DNA of 64,000 nt, from contig CAXKWD010000005.1 in the NCBI GenBank assembly GCA_964059195.1, forward strand, positions 46,391,825 through 46,455,824, written 5' to 3'. Made by a program: the position numbers and the translations under genes. A model generated the notes under the pieces. It was not told the origin of the DNA and did not search any database. It saw only the letters and a program-made list of their open reading frames with translations. The DNA is from Ectobius pallidus. Lineage: Eukaryota; Arthropoda; Insecta; Blattodea; Ectobiidae. Positions 32,691 to 45,412 of this stretch are shown piece by piece; position 1 is the stretch's first letter, and each line of letters begins with the position of its first letter.

Positions 32691-33715
32691 TATTAGTAAC
32701 AGGAGTGTACTCTGGTTATTCTCGACAACAGTTCTGTTCGGTCAAACATAAATATGACATTTATACTGATGGTTCCAAAATTAACAGCGAAGTAGGGTGT
32801 GCATTTGTTGTGTACTACGAGGGTCTGGAGGTATATTCACAACTTTTCCACTTAGCTCCCAGTTGTACAGTTTTTCAGGCTGAACTTTATGCAATTAGGG
32901 AAGCTCTAAAGTGGAGTTTGGAACACACAGGAAGTGTTTGTGTATTAAGTGACTCACAGGCTGGAATACATTCCATAAATAATAAATACATTCTTGATCC
33001 TCTATCTGTAGAAATTCGTAACATCATCCTGAAGGCAACCCACATATGTATAGTATGGACTCGTGGACATAGTGGAACGGAAGGAAATGAACGTGCTGAC
33101 AAGTTGGCAAAATCGACAGCTTCCATGGACTCGAGCTATGTGTATGCTAAGTGTCCAATATCATTTGTCAAAAATCAAATAAGGAAATATATTACATCTT
33201 GTTGGAATTTTGAATGGGAACACTCGGATAAAGGAGCTGTTACAAGAGAACTTTATTTTCCAACAATATATCATAGACTACAGTCAACATTTTTTGTGCC
33301 AAATTTTATATTAACTCAGTTTATACCAGGACATGGTAAATTTGGTAGCTATTTCCGAAGATTTAAGATAAAAATAGAATGTGACTATACTTGACCATGT
33401 GGAGAAATTGAACAAACAGTGAAACATCTTTTACTGGAATGTCCCAGATTTGAAAGACAACGTTTTCAATTAAGGTGTAAACTAAACTATTGTGACACTA
33501 CACTTTCAGCACCACTGACAGTTTTTAGAAAAGAGTGTTGCAAACAATATTTTGTACGTTTCGTAAATTATGTTCATTACCATTTTTAATTATTACTTGT
33601 AAGATAGTTTGTAAATATTAATTTTGTTAATTTGTTATATTTAAAACCCTAACATACCTCCAAGGTAAAATAGGGTCACATGTATTGGAGTATAAAAAAA
33701 AAAAAATATTGTATT
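32657..33715 (+). pseudogene. LINE RNase H domain and C-terminal zinc motif
   Basis: The frame 32657-33394 holds an RNase H fold of the R1/I/LOA LINE groups: YTDGS (Asp), FQAELYAIREAL (Glu), VLSDSQAGIHSI (Asp) and WTRGHSGTEGNERADKLA (His/Asp). All four catalytic positions are kept. The frame ends at a TGA (33392-33394) inside a zinc-finger-like segment; immediately after it the same frame continues with PCGEIEQTVKHLLLECPRF, so a single nonsense change interrupts it. The 3' end is a poly-A run (33692-33704). The RT is missing upstream (5' truncation). Confidence 0.85.
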
Positions 33716-33838
33716 TAGTATTAAACACTATTTATAATGCATCACCGTACATAAAATAGTATATCATGCAGCTTATTCAATCGCTCGCTGTGTTCAATGA
33801 CTATTTCTTTCTGATCAAGAATCTGTAGATATAAAGAT

Positions 33839-34251
33839 GTTTCAGTGTTTCTATATTTGGTTTCCTATATCCTCTATGTTGGGCGGAGTGCCTCCAATTT
33901 GAGGTTTCTGTTACCTATGTGAATTTTGTTACGCTTATTTTCCGAGAGAGGGCAGAGGGACAGGAGGTAAGCCCATCGCCTCTCAACCCCTCTCCGGAAA
34001 CTAAGGTATTAAAAGGACGTGAAAGGGCCAAACAATTTTAACCAGAGGTTCTAATTTAGGCTTGAAGTTCTTTTACGTGCCTTAAATCTACGACACGGGC
34101 CCCCAGCTTAAAGACCCTCCCGGAGGATTCCGTGCCCAGGATTTTTACGTCCTGAAAAATCCACCGACCGCGGCCGGGTTTGATCCCACGACCTTCGGGT
34201 CTAGAGGCGAGAACACTACCTCTAGACCACCGCGGCCGACGTTTCAGTGTT
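33839..34251 (-). mobile_element. tRNA-derived SINE with 11-bp target duplications, minus strand
   Basis: Direct repeats GTTTCAGTGTT at 33839-33849 and 34241-34251 enclose a body of about 390 bp. The minus-strand head reads GTCGGCCGCGGTGGTCTAGA, then a Pol III B box in GGTCGTGGGATCAAACCCGG. Not the same family as the SINEs at 16.1 and 36.4 kb. Confidence 0.85.
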
Positions 34252-35179
34252 CATTCTATGTAAATTTAAATAAAAATAAATGCTCGAAGGAGCGATAAAA
34301 TGAACGGATAAAATAAACGATAAAATTAAGACAATAGAAGCTTGAGATTGGTAGAAATTGCACATATTCTTACATTGGATTGGTTACTGATTCACGAGTT
34401 AAATAGTGTAATCGAATTTTATTGGTGAGTTGAGTGCTAATATGCTCGCTCGTTGTGTGGGATTGGTAAATAGGGGAATTAACAATGATTGAGAATATTG
34501 TAAATAATTGAGATTAAGCAATTGAGATCACTTTCGTTGCATCTATTACTAATGATGATTCAGGTTCTGTATGAAAAAAAGCACAGCGCCAGGAGTGGAG
34601 AATTCAAGGAACACCATCATGCATTAATACACTCCTTCGTGTAACTTTACTTCATAAACGTGGATGATTATTTTTATTTTGTTTTATTCGGTGAGATTGA
34701 ATTGTGGAGGAACACGAACTTGGTTGTGTTTCGTGACGTAGTTTATTTAGTTCCTTGTTCCACCCCCACCCCATTGCTGCTGTTCACCCCCGCCCCTTCA
34801 TTAGCTGCACAGGGCGAAGTGTCATGAAAATTCACTTCCCGAAATGTGTTGCTGCTCGTTACAGCAGGGAGATCGCAGGAGGAGCGTTTGTGGCGAAATT
34901 AAAAAAGGAGAGAACAGAAGTTTTGTTAAAAAGAAGATATACAGAAATATCCAGGGATAACGAAATACTCTGTCCGGTTTCTGAAAACAGCAAAGACAAT
35001 GAATGGAAGAAGTGGAAGCAGATGACTATTGAAGAAATACTTGAAACAGGTATTGATAAACAAAAAATGCTTCGATGCTACTGAAGCTCATGAAGTAACC
35101 AATGGTACATTTTTATCTCTTCTTATAAATAGAATCCCACAAATCTCGTGATGTAAGTTGCTTGTAATGATGGGACACG
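34252..35179. other. No recognisable gene
   Basis: The longest ORF (34755-35084 plus) is basic and low in structure, with no recognisable domain; probably spurious. Confidence 0.5.
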
Positions 35180-35830
35180 TTAACCCTCCTAGTACCCTTA
35201 GGGTCAGTATGTCCCCAAAAACTAATTTGAAATAAAAATCTCCCTTGTTGTTAAAACAATAGCCTAATTTTAAGAATTGATGACATTATCTATCTTGGTC
35301 AATTGTATCCAATGATTTTATTTTTATTTTTACATTTTCCACACATTAACATTTATTCATTGTTTTTGCACGGAGAACCATTGTGATCAAAAAGACCCCA
35401 TTCAAAATTGCATTTTTTCTTTGAATGTGACTTTATGTAGAAGTCCTTGTAGTGGTAGTTGTCCTGTATTCAAGGTAAATATGCATGTTCTTTCTCCATT
35501 TTATTAATGTAATTGCAAAACTACTGATGTATCCCGAGTGAGTTGCTTGGGGTCTATATGACCCCTAGTGGTACTTAGTGTAACAAAGATAACCTGGAAA
35601 TAGAAAGGTTCAGGATGAAAATGTTTATATGCTTGGTTGTCCTTTTTCGATGTAAAGTATTATGTTTCAAGTAAAAATGTATGTTACTACGCCATTTCGT
35701 TAAAACATTTGCATTACTACTGATATATCCCAGATCAATTACATAGGGACATTTCGACTCCATTGGTACTCAGTTTAACAAAGGTAACCTTGTAATAGGC
35801 AGGTCGATACATAAGAGTTACTTTTTAATA
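35180..35830 (+). mobile_element. piggyBac-like end with internal tandem repeats
   Basis: A TTAA at 35180-35183 is followed by CCCTCCTAGTACCC and GGGTCAGTATGTCCCC, resembling the TTAA plus CCC start of piggyBac-type elements. Inside, a unit of roughly 180 bp is repeated (about 35458-35600 and 35634-35800), each copy ending GGTACTYAGTRTAACAAAGR after a GACCCC- or GACTCC-type word. No transposase frame; no clear right end. Confidence 0.5.
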
Positions 35831-36431
35831 TATTCAGGAAAGGTTAAATATAAAACTACGGCAGTGATGTACAAAATTAAGTTATTTAATTTTTTCTTTA
35901 TTCATATACAGTAACTTCTCAGCTAAAAAAGCTTAATAATAATTTCATAGTTAATGTAAAGTCTGAAGCAAGTAATTATATTATTTTTTATTCACTTATA
36001 GGCCTAATTTAAATCCTACAATACTTATGACATATATTGCTTATAATGAATGACATGATAACTTGTTACATAAAAGTTACCTTTTTACATAATATTTCAA
36101 AACACTTGCAATTGAATGTTTAAATACGATATTGAATATACTGCATTCAGTTCTCTTCATATTGATTGGATGGTTATATGGTTATTTAACGATGGGGTTC
36201 TACTGTGACTGTCGCCGATGCCTGAAATTTGTTCCGCAGGAGATCTTTAACGAGTCTGTAAATCGAAAGACATGGGCCTCTCACATTTATGCACACATAA
36301 ATGCACACATAAATGCATTACCCAAGCCACTACCAATGCCTTCCCTTCAGTTTTCTTCGTGACCATGCCAGATTTACAATCACTTTTGTTAGAATCATCA
36401 TTTCCAGTATTACAAATTATTTTACATAGTC
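35831..36431. other. No recognisable gene
   Basis: AT-rich flank; a 12-bp direct repeat (TGCACACATAAA) near 36290 produces a short repetitive ORF only. Confidence 0.5.
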
Positions 36432-36906
36432 AGATTCATCATGTCCACCGCTGTGGCTCAGGAGATGCGTTCAATCCTCTCACGCAGCGGGCCCGGGTTC
36501 GATTCCTGGTCGGGACAAGTTACCTAGGTGGGGTTTTTTCTGGGGTTTTTCCTCACCTTTGAGACAAATGTCGGGTAACTTTAGGCCCTTGTGGTCCCCA
36601 GATATCATCTGGCCGTCATTATCATCTTCATCCCATCCTCGCCTTGTTTCGGGTGAGTGTGTGTGTGAATGGTGTGTCTCGTCCTATATGTTCGTGTTGT
36701 CTCGGAGGTGGCCCCGGCATTGGGCTGATCACTCATCCGAGGAGGCCCTCCATGTCCTTGTCTGGTCAAAAAAGTATGTATGTGATCCAAAGATAATCCC
36801 TCTCCCGACAGGTCGCGGCCCTGTAAGGCCAGGGCGGCTTGGGTCGCTTAAATCCTAAAAGGGAGAGGTGAAACTACGGGAAAGAAAGAAAGAAAAGATT
36901 CATCAT
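36432..36906 (+). mobile_element. tRNA-derived SINE with 11-bp target duplications
   Basis: Direct repeats AGATTCATCAT at 36432-36442 and 36896-36906 flank a body that starts CCACCGCTGTGGCTCAGGAG, carries the B box GGTTCGATTCC near 36496, and ends in a (GAAA)n tail. Short ORFs across it are not genes. Confidence 0.9.
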
Positions 36907-39228
36907 ACTGTATTAAAATATAATAAAATTTTTGTGCATGTAATGTCTAAAGGTCAGTTGTATTCTCGCTGTCCTGGATTTATGTTGTCATCTCTTGTGG
37001 ATTTCCCAAACCGGGTCTCGTGAAATACGTAATTTAACTTCATCGCGGTACAAAATGTGTTTGCAACAACATAATAATGTTATTTATTAGACTACGAGGA
37101 GACGGCTGCTATTTGGGTTAGTCATGGGATAGGAAGAGACGTATTTGGTATTTCATGAGCAGAAATAAATTCGGCATTCTTCTCTCGAAACATTACCGTC
37201 AATGTAGAACTGAACGAGTGGCAGTTAAATCATCATGCCTGATTTTTTGCCCAATTTGTTGAAAATTGTCACACGGCTTACACTGTATAGATACTAAACG
37301 GAATATTAGGACTATATGAGTAGGAATTACGATTTTCAAAATGTTTACTTCTTTATTTCACGGATTATACATGATGTCCCACAGACCGCACTTCATGGTT
37401 GTTAATTTCGTCACCTAGTGAGTTAAGCTAAGGGTTAAGGAACACAGCATCATCAGCATATCAAAATTTAGGTCTTCAGGTTACGTGGTAAGTCAAGCAA
37501 TCTTTAATAAAACAGGCCCCAAAATACACTCCTAGGACACTCCCATAAGTCTTTCTTAGCACAATAGTCTATACCGAAATATTTAATTGAGGGAATGCAT
37601 TAATGAGATGCATCAAAATTCTAATTCCAAAAATGTTTTCTTCGTCGACATTTCTGGCATATAATAACTCTTCTTTAAGAATTGAGGATATTGTAATATC
37701 TTTAACTCATGAATTACTCATTTCAGAGCCAGTTTATTAATAACAAAATCACCCCGACAACCAATAACAATCCATTGCATACACTGATTATATTTTACAG
37801 ATACGTATCCACTTTAGACGTTAATAGAACATCCGGATTAAAAAGCTACGACACATTTATGGACCTATAACTTCATCATTCAACATAATGAATAATTGGA
37901 AGTCAAAATTAATTTACAATGTCATTATAACTAATTTATAATAAATTAATAAACACCAAACTTATATAAACTTACTAAATCATACAAATCTAGAGTATTG
38001 TGCACTAAATTTATCAAACTACTCCATAGAAAAGACAGTTAACATCACACGAAACGAATGTCAACACAGCAAGGACAAATTCAGTGAATTTTAACAGTGT
38101 AATGATTTAATTATTGTGAAACGTTCATCCACTTAGCTAAACTTCAAAAGTAAATCTATTAATATTTTAGTCCTTAAAATTATAACCATAACTTGAAATT
38201 TAAGTTGGCCTGACGATGTATAGGCCTAACATCGAAATGCCTATATGGAAATGAAAAAGTAGTGCAGTTATGGAATTTATTTAAATTTAACTAATAGTAG
38301 TTAATGAACACTTATTTGTTAGTAACATAAATGAAAAATATAATTGTTTAATACGATATGAAGAATTTATTAAAAACGCAAGAGACGGCAGTTTTCTGTC
38401 AATCAGAGTAGAACTGATGACATACGTCAAACTTTTTACACTGTACATATTTTCCAAAGTCTTTTGCACATCAAATATAGGTCTTTAGGTTAATGAAATC
38501 TGTAAGGATCTTCTGGCGTGCTAATAGAACAAGAAGAAGAAAGAACATGCTACTCGATGTTAATTAGGGCAACTGAAGTTGAGAAGAATGTCACGGTAGA
38601 CTTAGAGCGGTCGAGCCGTATTTAGGCGAGTTGGCAACTCCTTGTTATTCGAAGAATGCGCTTGTTTGCTTTTCTTGAGGACTCATCACTACTACATGTT
38701 TCACATAGGTTGCCGTTGCCTTGAAACAGGTCATATGCCTATGCTCTAATCATCACGTGGATATGATTCTTACACACTCAATCTGTGTTTTATTTCAATA
38801 CATTTTACCTCCGATGTCTTTTCATAGTAGTGCTTGGAACACATCAATATTTAATTAGGAATAAATATTTATTCTACTGTAAGTCTGTCAGCCTAAATTT
38901 TAGCAAGTGACTCAGGAGCCTCAAATGAAGTATGCAATTATCTTGGGTGAATAATTTAATGAAGAGTACAATTTACATTCAATGGGAGTAATACATTTTG
39001 TTTTCATTTTTTCTACATCTTAATATAAATGTTCATTAAATGAAAATTTACAAACACTCGTAGTTTGATTTCCCTCTAACCAGCGTAAAATATTCTTTTT
39101 ACGATTTATTTTATATTCCCGGCTAGTTATTTTAAATTGAATGTACTTATTTCTGTTTTAAAAGGTGGGCACACCTAATACATAGTGCATTTAAGTTTGA
39201 AATGTTGCAATTTATCACGTGGACACTT
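36907..39228. other. Long stretch without a recognisable gene
   Basis: AT-rich, short random ORFs; I see no domain, RNA gene or transposon boundary. It may be host intron or intergenic DNA. Confidence 0.5.
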
Positions 39229-39740
<512 letters not shown>

Positions 39741-39759
39741 AATGGAAGTAGAAAATTCC

Positions 39760-41880
39760 TAAGCAAGTTAAAGAAATATTGTCTATTTTATGGAAACCGG
39801 TGATTCATTCCCGCACTTACATGAGCCCGCCATTCAACCCTATTCTGAGCTAACTCCACCCAACCATCCCACGCAAATCCTACTTCTCTTAAATCTAATC
39901 CAATATTGTCCTCCCACAAATGGCCTCTTCCCTTTGGATCTCCCAGTTAATATTTTAAGGTATGTTTTTCCTCCCGTATGCGCGCATCGTCCAGCCCATT
40001 TCATCCTCCGTGATTTAATTACCTTCATTATATTCGCTGAAGAATACAGGTTATGAAGCTCGTCATTATGCAGTTTTTCCAGTCACCGTTTCATCTCTCT
40101 TAGGTCCGAGTTTCTGAATTCCATAAAAACTAGCATTTCCTGATTTTAGTCAAGACTTAGCTTCTGCCTTAATATTAATTCCATGTGTAATTATTTCTCC
40201 CAGCTATTTGAATTTCTCTACTTATTGGAATATTTTACCGGCCGTTTCAATATTTTAAGCGTATTATTTTGACGTTAGATGACCATCTATTTAGTTTTTT
40301 TCTTTATTAATTTACAATCCAACCTTCCTGCAGGCATCGAAAGGACTTCATGCATTTCTTCCAATTGTTTAATCTGCATAAGCTTAAATCGGGTGATTCT
40401 CATTTAATTTTAGGCTTAATTTGTTTTCCTGGATTTCCCTAATGCCTTGTTGCAAACGGGAATTAAATAGTAAAGGCGATAATGCATCTCCTCCTTCAAG
40501 CCACTTTTAATGGCAAACCTATCTGGTATAAGTTTCCCTACATTGGCTTGGTAACACGTCATTTTTCAGCAATAGCGAAACGAAGCAGTCAAATCTAGCA
40601 ACATATTACAAGAAACTATGCCAATCACTGCATTTGCGCACAAGGACCACGTCCGATCTTTATCTGTGCGCAAATACCACTGTGTGCTACTTCCATGGAA
40701 TCCTTCCGAATAGGTGCCGGTCCCTTTAGCCGCGGTAGCTAAGGCCGTGCCTTGGAGTCGTGGTTGAAGAGATTGTGGGTTCGAGTCCCGCCTCGGGCAT
40801 GGATGTTTGTGTGTAACGAAAAGCAGGAAAAAAAAAAGGAAACACGTAAAAACAAGGCAGAGAGAAAAACGGAAAAGAAAGAAAAAAAGCAAAAAAAAAA
40901 AAACAGTCGCAACTACATGATAATGATCCGAATCGAGGTAAACACCTGTGGCGGACTCAGGGGGGGATTGGGGAGATCCCCCCTAAATTTGAAAAAAAGG
41001 CTATATATGCACTCTTAAGTGGCAGTTTTATAGACTAATTAAATATGAAAGTTAATTTTTTTTAGTATTCTTTCTACCTATTCAAATCCCCCTCCCCGAA
41101 AAAAATTCTGCGTCCGTCACTGGTGAACACCATTAAAAGTTTGAACATCAGTTATACTAGACTGCCTTTATGCATCTATTAGCACATGGTCGAGTTGATT
41201 ATGAGTCTTGCGAAGTCTATGTGTGTTTATGAATATCGCGATGTGGGAATTCTGTACTCTTTACGACTAAACTTTTAACAGAGGCAAAATTCATTAATCT
41301 AACCCCATTGGCATTGCTCTGCAAGTGGAGACTTTCGTTCAAAACCGAGAGCTTGAAAATATCGTCCCTTCCTATATTCGCATTGACATTTTCTAGTGCA
41401 ATTTTCTTGTGAAATGCTAGCAACTGAGCAAATGTCCGTTCTATTTCCGCATTAAAACAATCCTTGTTAACGTCGTCGTTATCCTCTGTTGGTACATGCA
41501 CATTCATAGCTACGATGTTATACAACGTCCTAGTAGAATAACATAAGAAAATCTACTGTTAAAAATAAACCCTGCTTTCATAATGCCTGAATTTATTCTC
41601 CTATGTATGAAGATGCCGGTCGCTAATTCTTATACGCATATGTCTGAATTGTACCTTCACCATCCCACATAACTTCCTCTACTGCTGCTACATTAAATTC
41701 GTATTTATTTAATTATCTTATTAGCTATTTAAGTTCCTCAGGCCTTTACAAGCTAATAATATTTCATGATCCCATTATAATAGTTCCTACAATTTTTGAA
41801 CTCCCTCAGTACAGTGCCTACAAGGAGATCCGAAAGAGGATTTATTTTATCAAAATAAAACTTTACACTGACGAAATTCA
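39760..41880 (-). pseudogene. Decayed RTE-like LINE, minus strand
   Basis: Read on the minus strand from right to left: endonuclease part 41525-41217 (MNVHVPTEDNDDVNKDCF, LENVNANIGRDDIFK, NGVRLMNFASVKSLVVKSTE, i.e. the DFN and NFA-type motifs of RTE AP-endonucleases with LGDFN decayed), then an interruption that includes a SINE (40.7-40.9 kb), RT remnants near 40.5 kb (plus-strand complement of GLKEGDALSP at about 40480-40510), and the C-terminal end 40028-39840 (KSRRMKWAGRCAHTGGK, LTGRSKGKRP). Multiple stops and frameshifts. The tail is the 39229-39740 microsatellite. Confidence 0.75.
40725..40905 (+). mobile_element. Short tRNA-derived SINE
   Basis: Head GCCGCGGTAGCTAAGGCCGT with A-box-like GCTAAGGCCG, B box GGTTCGAGTCC at about 40779, short body and an A-rich tail to 40905. 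It lies inside the RTE-like LINE. Exact target duplications were not found. Confidence 0.75.
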
Positions 41881-41973
41881 TAAATCATGCTAGCATTTCT
41901 TAGCAATATTTTTTACTGTGATAGGTTGTTAACCTCACGGCAAACCCCCCAAGTTGGAGGACCACCCGCTACC

Positions 41974-42014
41974 TGAGAACGCGCGCGCACACGCACACAC
42001 ACACACACACATAT
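41974..42014. repeat. (CA)n microsatellite
   Basis: GCGC-rich start followed by about 14 CA units and a short TATA run. Confidence 0.85.
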
Positions 42015-42179
42015 ATATTTTTTTCAATTCTTCCTGTAACACTTACAGGCTGCCTTATGACAAAGAGTACCAAACACTGAAATATAGAATAAAAATTAAC
42101 AAATATAAACTTAAATTAATGAACCCGACTATGTAACATAATAATGTTTCACTTGAATACACATGTAAGCAAACAAAAG

Positions 42180-42740
42180 CAAAATAAATTAAATATATGG
42201 TCCATATGCATGGTTTCGAAATATGGCCAAATATCCTTTCAATGCTGCCAAAGCAATGTCTTCCAGAATGTGTTTAGGAAGTATAAATTTTTGGCAGACA
42301 TTGCCCATTAGCCTATATGAGGGATGGTTCCTCGGGCCCCTATCATTAAACCCATCACACTGATAGATGTAAGGTTGTGTTTTTGTTTGTAAAAATTTAC
42401 AGTGGGTTCATAAATCTTTCGTTTCTCTGCATCCACCTCTTCTGGCTGCTGTTCGTAGGATTCGAACCTGATGGTAGGGTCCAGTATATATCCTTCAGAT
42501 GACGAAGGTTTGAAGGCTATGATGTCAATCCTCCTATTGCTGCCTTCACTGGAAATGCCATGAACCTCTTCGTACACATTGTACCCAACTTCCCTTAAAG
42601 CTTTGGCAATGATGGATCGTACGGTATGATGCCGAGAATTTCGTAGAAGTTCACCATGAGAACAGGCTCCCAGGATATGTGCATGGAAGTGGACACTTCT
42701 AAGGTGTTTAAATTCAATTTAGCTTTCAGGGACTGAGCGT
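42180..42740 (-). pseudogene. 3' end of a LINE with an endonuclease-like C-terminus
   Basis: On the minus strand the frame reads GELLRNSRHHTVRSIIAKAL, then (42577-42308) VYEEVHGISSEGSNRRIDII, GYILDPTIRFESYEQQPEEV and KRKIYEPTVNFYKQKHNL, ending ISVMGLMIGARGTIP. After a stop a further segment (NVCQKFILPKHILEDIALAA) continues the same protein end. The RRIDIIAF and LDPTIRFE segments resemble a PD-(D/E)xK nuclease core, as in LINEs with a C-terminal restriction-like endonuclease (R2/R4/NeSL type). I recall this sequence type as a repeat-encoded protein end; the clade is not certain. RT is absent. Confidence 0.55.
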
Positions 42741-42892
42741 CAAAGAGTTGTGAGTTATTCTTGGTTTTTCAGTACCGGTAATGTGTATTTAACGACTGGG
42801 ATGTACTTCACCATAGGCCTGTGGCCGTCAACAGTTTACAGGATTTTTGTCCCGCATGAATTATTTTGCATATTTATAAATCTCGTATCTAC

Positions 42893-43262
42893 AGAGGTTG
42901 GACGTGGGTTGGTACCCACGTTCTTCGATGTGGATGAGCATTATTTCCTTAAGCTTTCATCAACTCCTTCTGGTATTTTCTGGCATTTCTCTATCAGATA
43001 TTGACTATTTGGACGTCAATACATTGTTAATATTTTGTCATATTCAATGAACTCGGCGGGTGACTCACTACTAAAACAGAGGTGGGACGTGGGTTGGTAC
43101 CCACATTTTTCGATGTGGATGAGCATTATTTCCTTAAGCTTTCATCAACTCCTTTTGGTTTTTTCTTGTATTTCTTCCTCAGATATTGACTACTTGGACG
43201 GTGAGAATGCTGTTAATATTTGTTCATATTCAATTAACTCGGCGGGTGACTCACTACTAAAT
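42893..43262. repeat. Tandem duplication, unit about 186 bp
   Basis: Copy 1 starts GAGGTTGGACGTGGGTTGGT at 42893, copy 2 starts GAGGTGGGACGTGGGTTGGT at 43079. Both include TTCGATGTGGATGAGCATTA and end AACTCGGCGGGTGACTCACT. Similarity is high, so the duplication is recent. Confidence 0.9.
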
Positions 43263-43559
43263 TACCGTTGCCTCTAATCGTATAACCGTACATTACAAAG
43301 CTACCAAATGATGTGTCCATATACTAGAGTTGCTAAAATCTCCCGTGACAAACAAAATAGCCTGATATCATAGCCTTATTTTTTAAAAAAGGCTTATGCT
43401 CCATCCCTCGTAGAAATTCTCATGACAGAGGGTTTTCTTATTATTATGAGCATGTTAAGTTCTCATAATGGTCGAACGTTAGACGAGGTTTTATGTTATT
43501 TTGAATCATGAATTTGCAGTGAGATCAAATTTTCCCTTGCGATGTTTTGTTTCCTTGCT

Positions 43560-43720
43560 TTTTGCTCTCTAGCGTTTTCTGCGCAAGCGCGGGGTTTTCC
43601 GCTATGTTAGGGTTTTGGCCATGTTCTCGCGGGACAGTTTGTTCAAGTGAGTGATCGAGCGAAGTGAGTTATGCTCGTCGCTGTGGATTCGGAAGGCCCT
43701 ACGATGTGAGTTTTTTCCAT
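43560..43720 (+). promoter_or_regulatory. CpG-richer patch with a possible first exon
   Basis: Against an AT-rich background this stretch is rich in CG dinucleotides (GCGCAAGCGCGGGG, TCTCGCGGGACAG, GATCGAGCGAAG). An ATG at about 43671 opens LVAVDSEGPT and meets a consensus donor GTGAGT at about 43706. Unmethylated-type CG patches mark many insect promoters. No further exon was recognised. Confidence 0.25.
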
Positions 43721-45412
43721 TTTTTATTAATTTCATTATTGTCTAAATCCCCTTCTGTTCGCAGTTCTAAATTCATTTTCTGGCGTTTTGTATAATAATC
43801 ATCAGCCATGATTAGCATGTCACATTCCGGTTAGATATAATTTTTTCCAATGTTTTCAGTAAGCAGCTCTTCATGAGTTACCATCCAATGAATCGGGAAC
43901 GATTGTAATTATACTCTATATCTGGTAAATTCCATTGTAGTAAAGCTGATGTAAGAGTTGGTTTGGGGGGCGTATCAATGCGTAATTCGGTTGACTTATT
44001 ATTAATTCTTGTTACCGCAGTAATGTAAGATGCTGATTTTTTTTGCATTTTATAAACATTGCTTCTTGGTCCAAGTAAATAAAACGCTTATTCAATTGTC
44101 TTTTTAAAAACATTTGTCTAGTAAAAAGGATACCCGTGTGGTGACGTGATACCGGTTGCTATTAATAACTCGTAATGCTTCTATTGTGTGAGTGTGATGA
44201 CGTCACACGGTTCTAGAGCATTCCTCTCTCCCTCTTCGTATTTAGGATACTTGTTATTATTGCATTCAGGGGAAGTATACAAATAACTACTAACAATATT
44301 CATATAGGAGAAATATTTTCTAGGTCATTGTACAGCTGATCAGATTTTTAGTTATACGTGTTGAGGTAGGGTATACGTGTTGGCCAAGTCATGGTACTAA
44401 TATATTTTAAGATGTTCTTTCATTTCGAGAGTTTTTTCTGATATTAGTGGATGCTATATTTTCATACTACATTCCACAGTACTATAAGTAGCGTAATTGC
44501 ATATTCTTTATGCTCTGATATATTCCCCTTTGAAGTTTATTTAATTCATTTCGGCTTACCTGATTTCCAAGATTGCTGTGTAATCTCGTGATTATGTGAA
44601 TTTCACTCTGGTTTATATTACAAATAATTTAGATTAAAGTTTTTCATATCATAATTATTGGAAAAGTTTTCTATTTTTATATAATATCAGCATATATTTG
44701 GCTAAGTTTGATGATGATGAATGGATGCATTTGAGAGAGAGATATTTAATGATTTAACTTAAACCTTTAACAGATGCCCCTGTGCTAGTTCTGCCTTAGT
44801 CTTCACTGCTAGATTTTGAATGGTTATTTACCAAAACTTAATATTTTGCTTAGCTATTATATTGAATTACATAGGCTTAAGGACCCTTGAACTTGGTGTC
44901 TTCCCCTTTGCCTTGGCTACACTAGTTCTTAATACCTATAGTACATTAACTTTATGATTTCTGATTTTCATTATTATAGGCTTAACCTGGTTTCATTTTA
45001 TTTATGAAGTATTATTGTTGGGCATATTCACAGGCCTCTAGGCGTAGCTTGATTTCTTTTTATTAAATTTGGAATTATTGTTAAACTACAATAATAATTT
45101 CCCTTTTGATTAAATTTCTACAGAATATGAATAATAATATTTGAAACATTCATTAGAATCATTTCTTAGTAAAAATCTCTGAAGGATAGTTGTAAGCCAT
45201 GTACCATTCACACAAAGTCAGTCTTGCCTGGTGAACAATAGATCGATGTATCCGGTTGAAACAAGAAAGTTACGAGAGTGCGTAATTCAGGTTTCGTTTG
45301 GGTTGTATATCGTTCGGGGATGCGATGAGATGTGGCAACATTCTATTAATTTTTACAACCAATTTACATTAAGAAATGCCATGCATAATAATATTTTATA
45401 CTGAGGAAAACC
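43721..45412. other. No recognisable gene
   Basis: AT-rich; no domain or repeat boundary seen. Could be an intron if the patch to its left is a real first exon. Confidence 0.45.

Noticed and set aside
34755..35084. 109-residue basic ORF
   Set aside because: No domain, no promoter or polyadenylation pattern, and length is within chance expectation.
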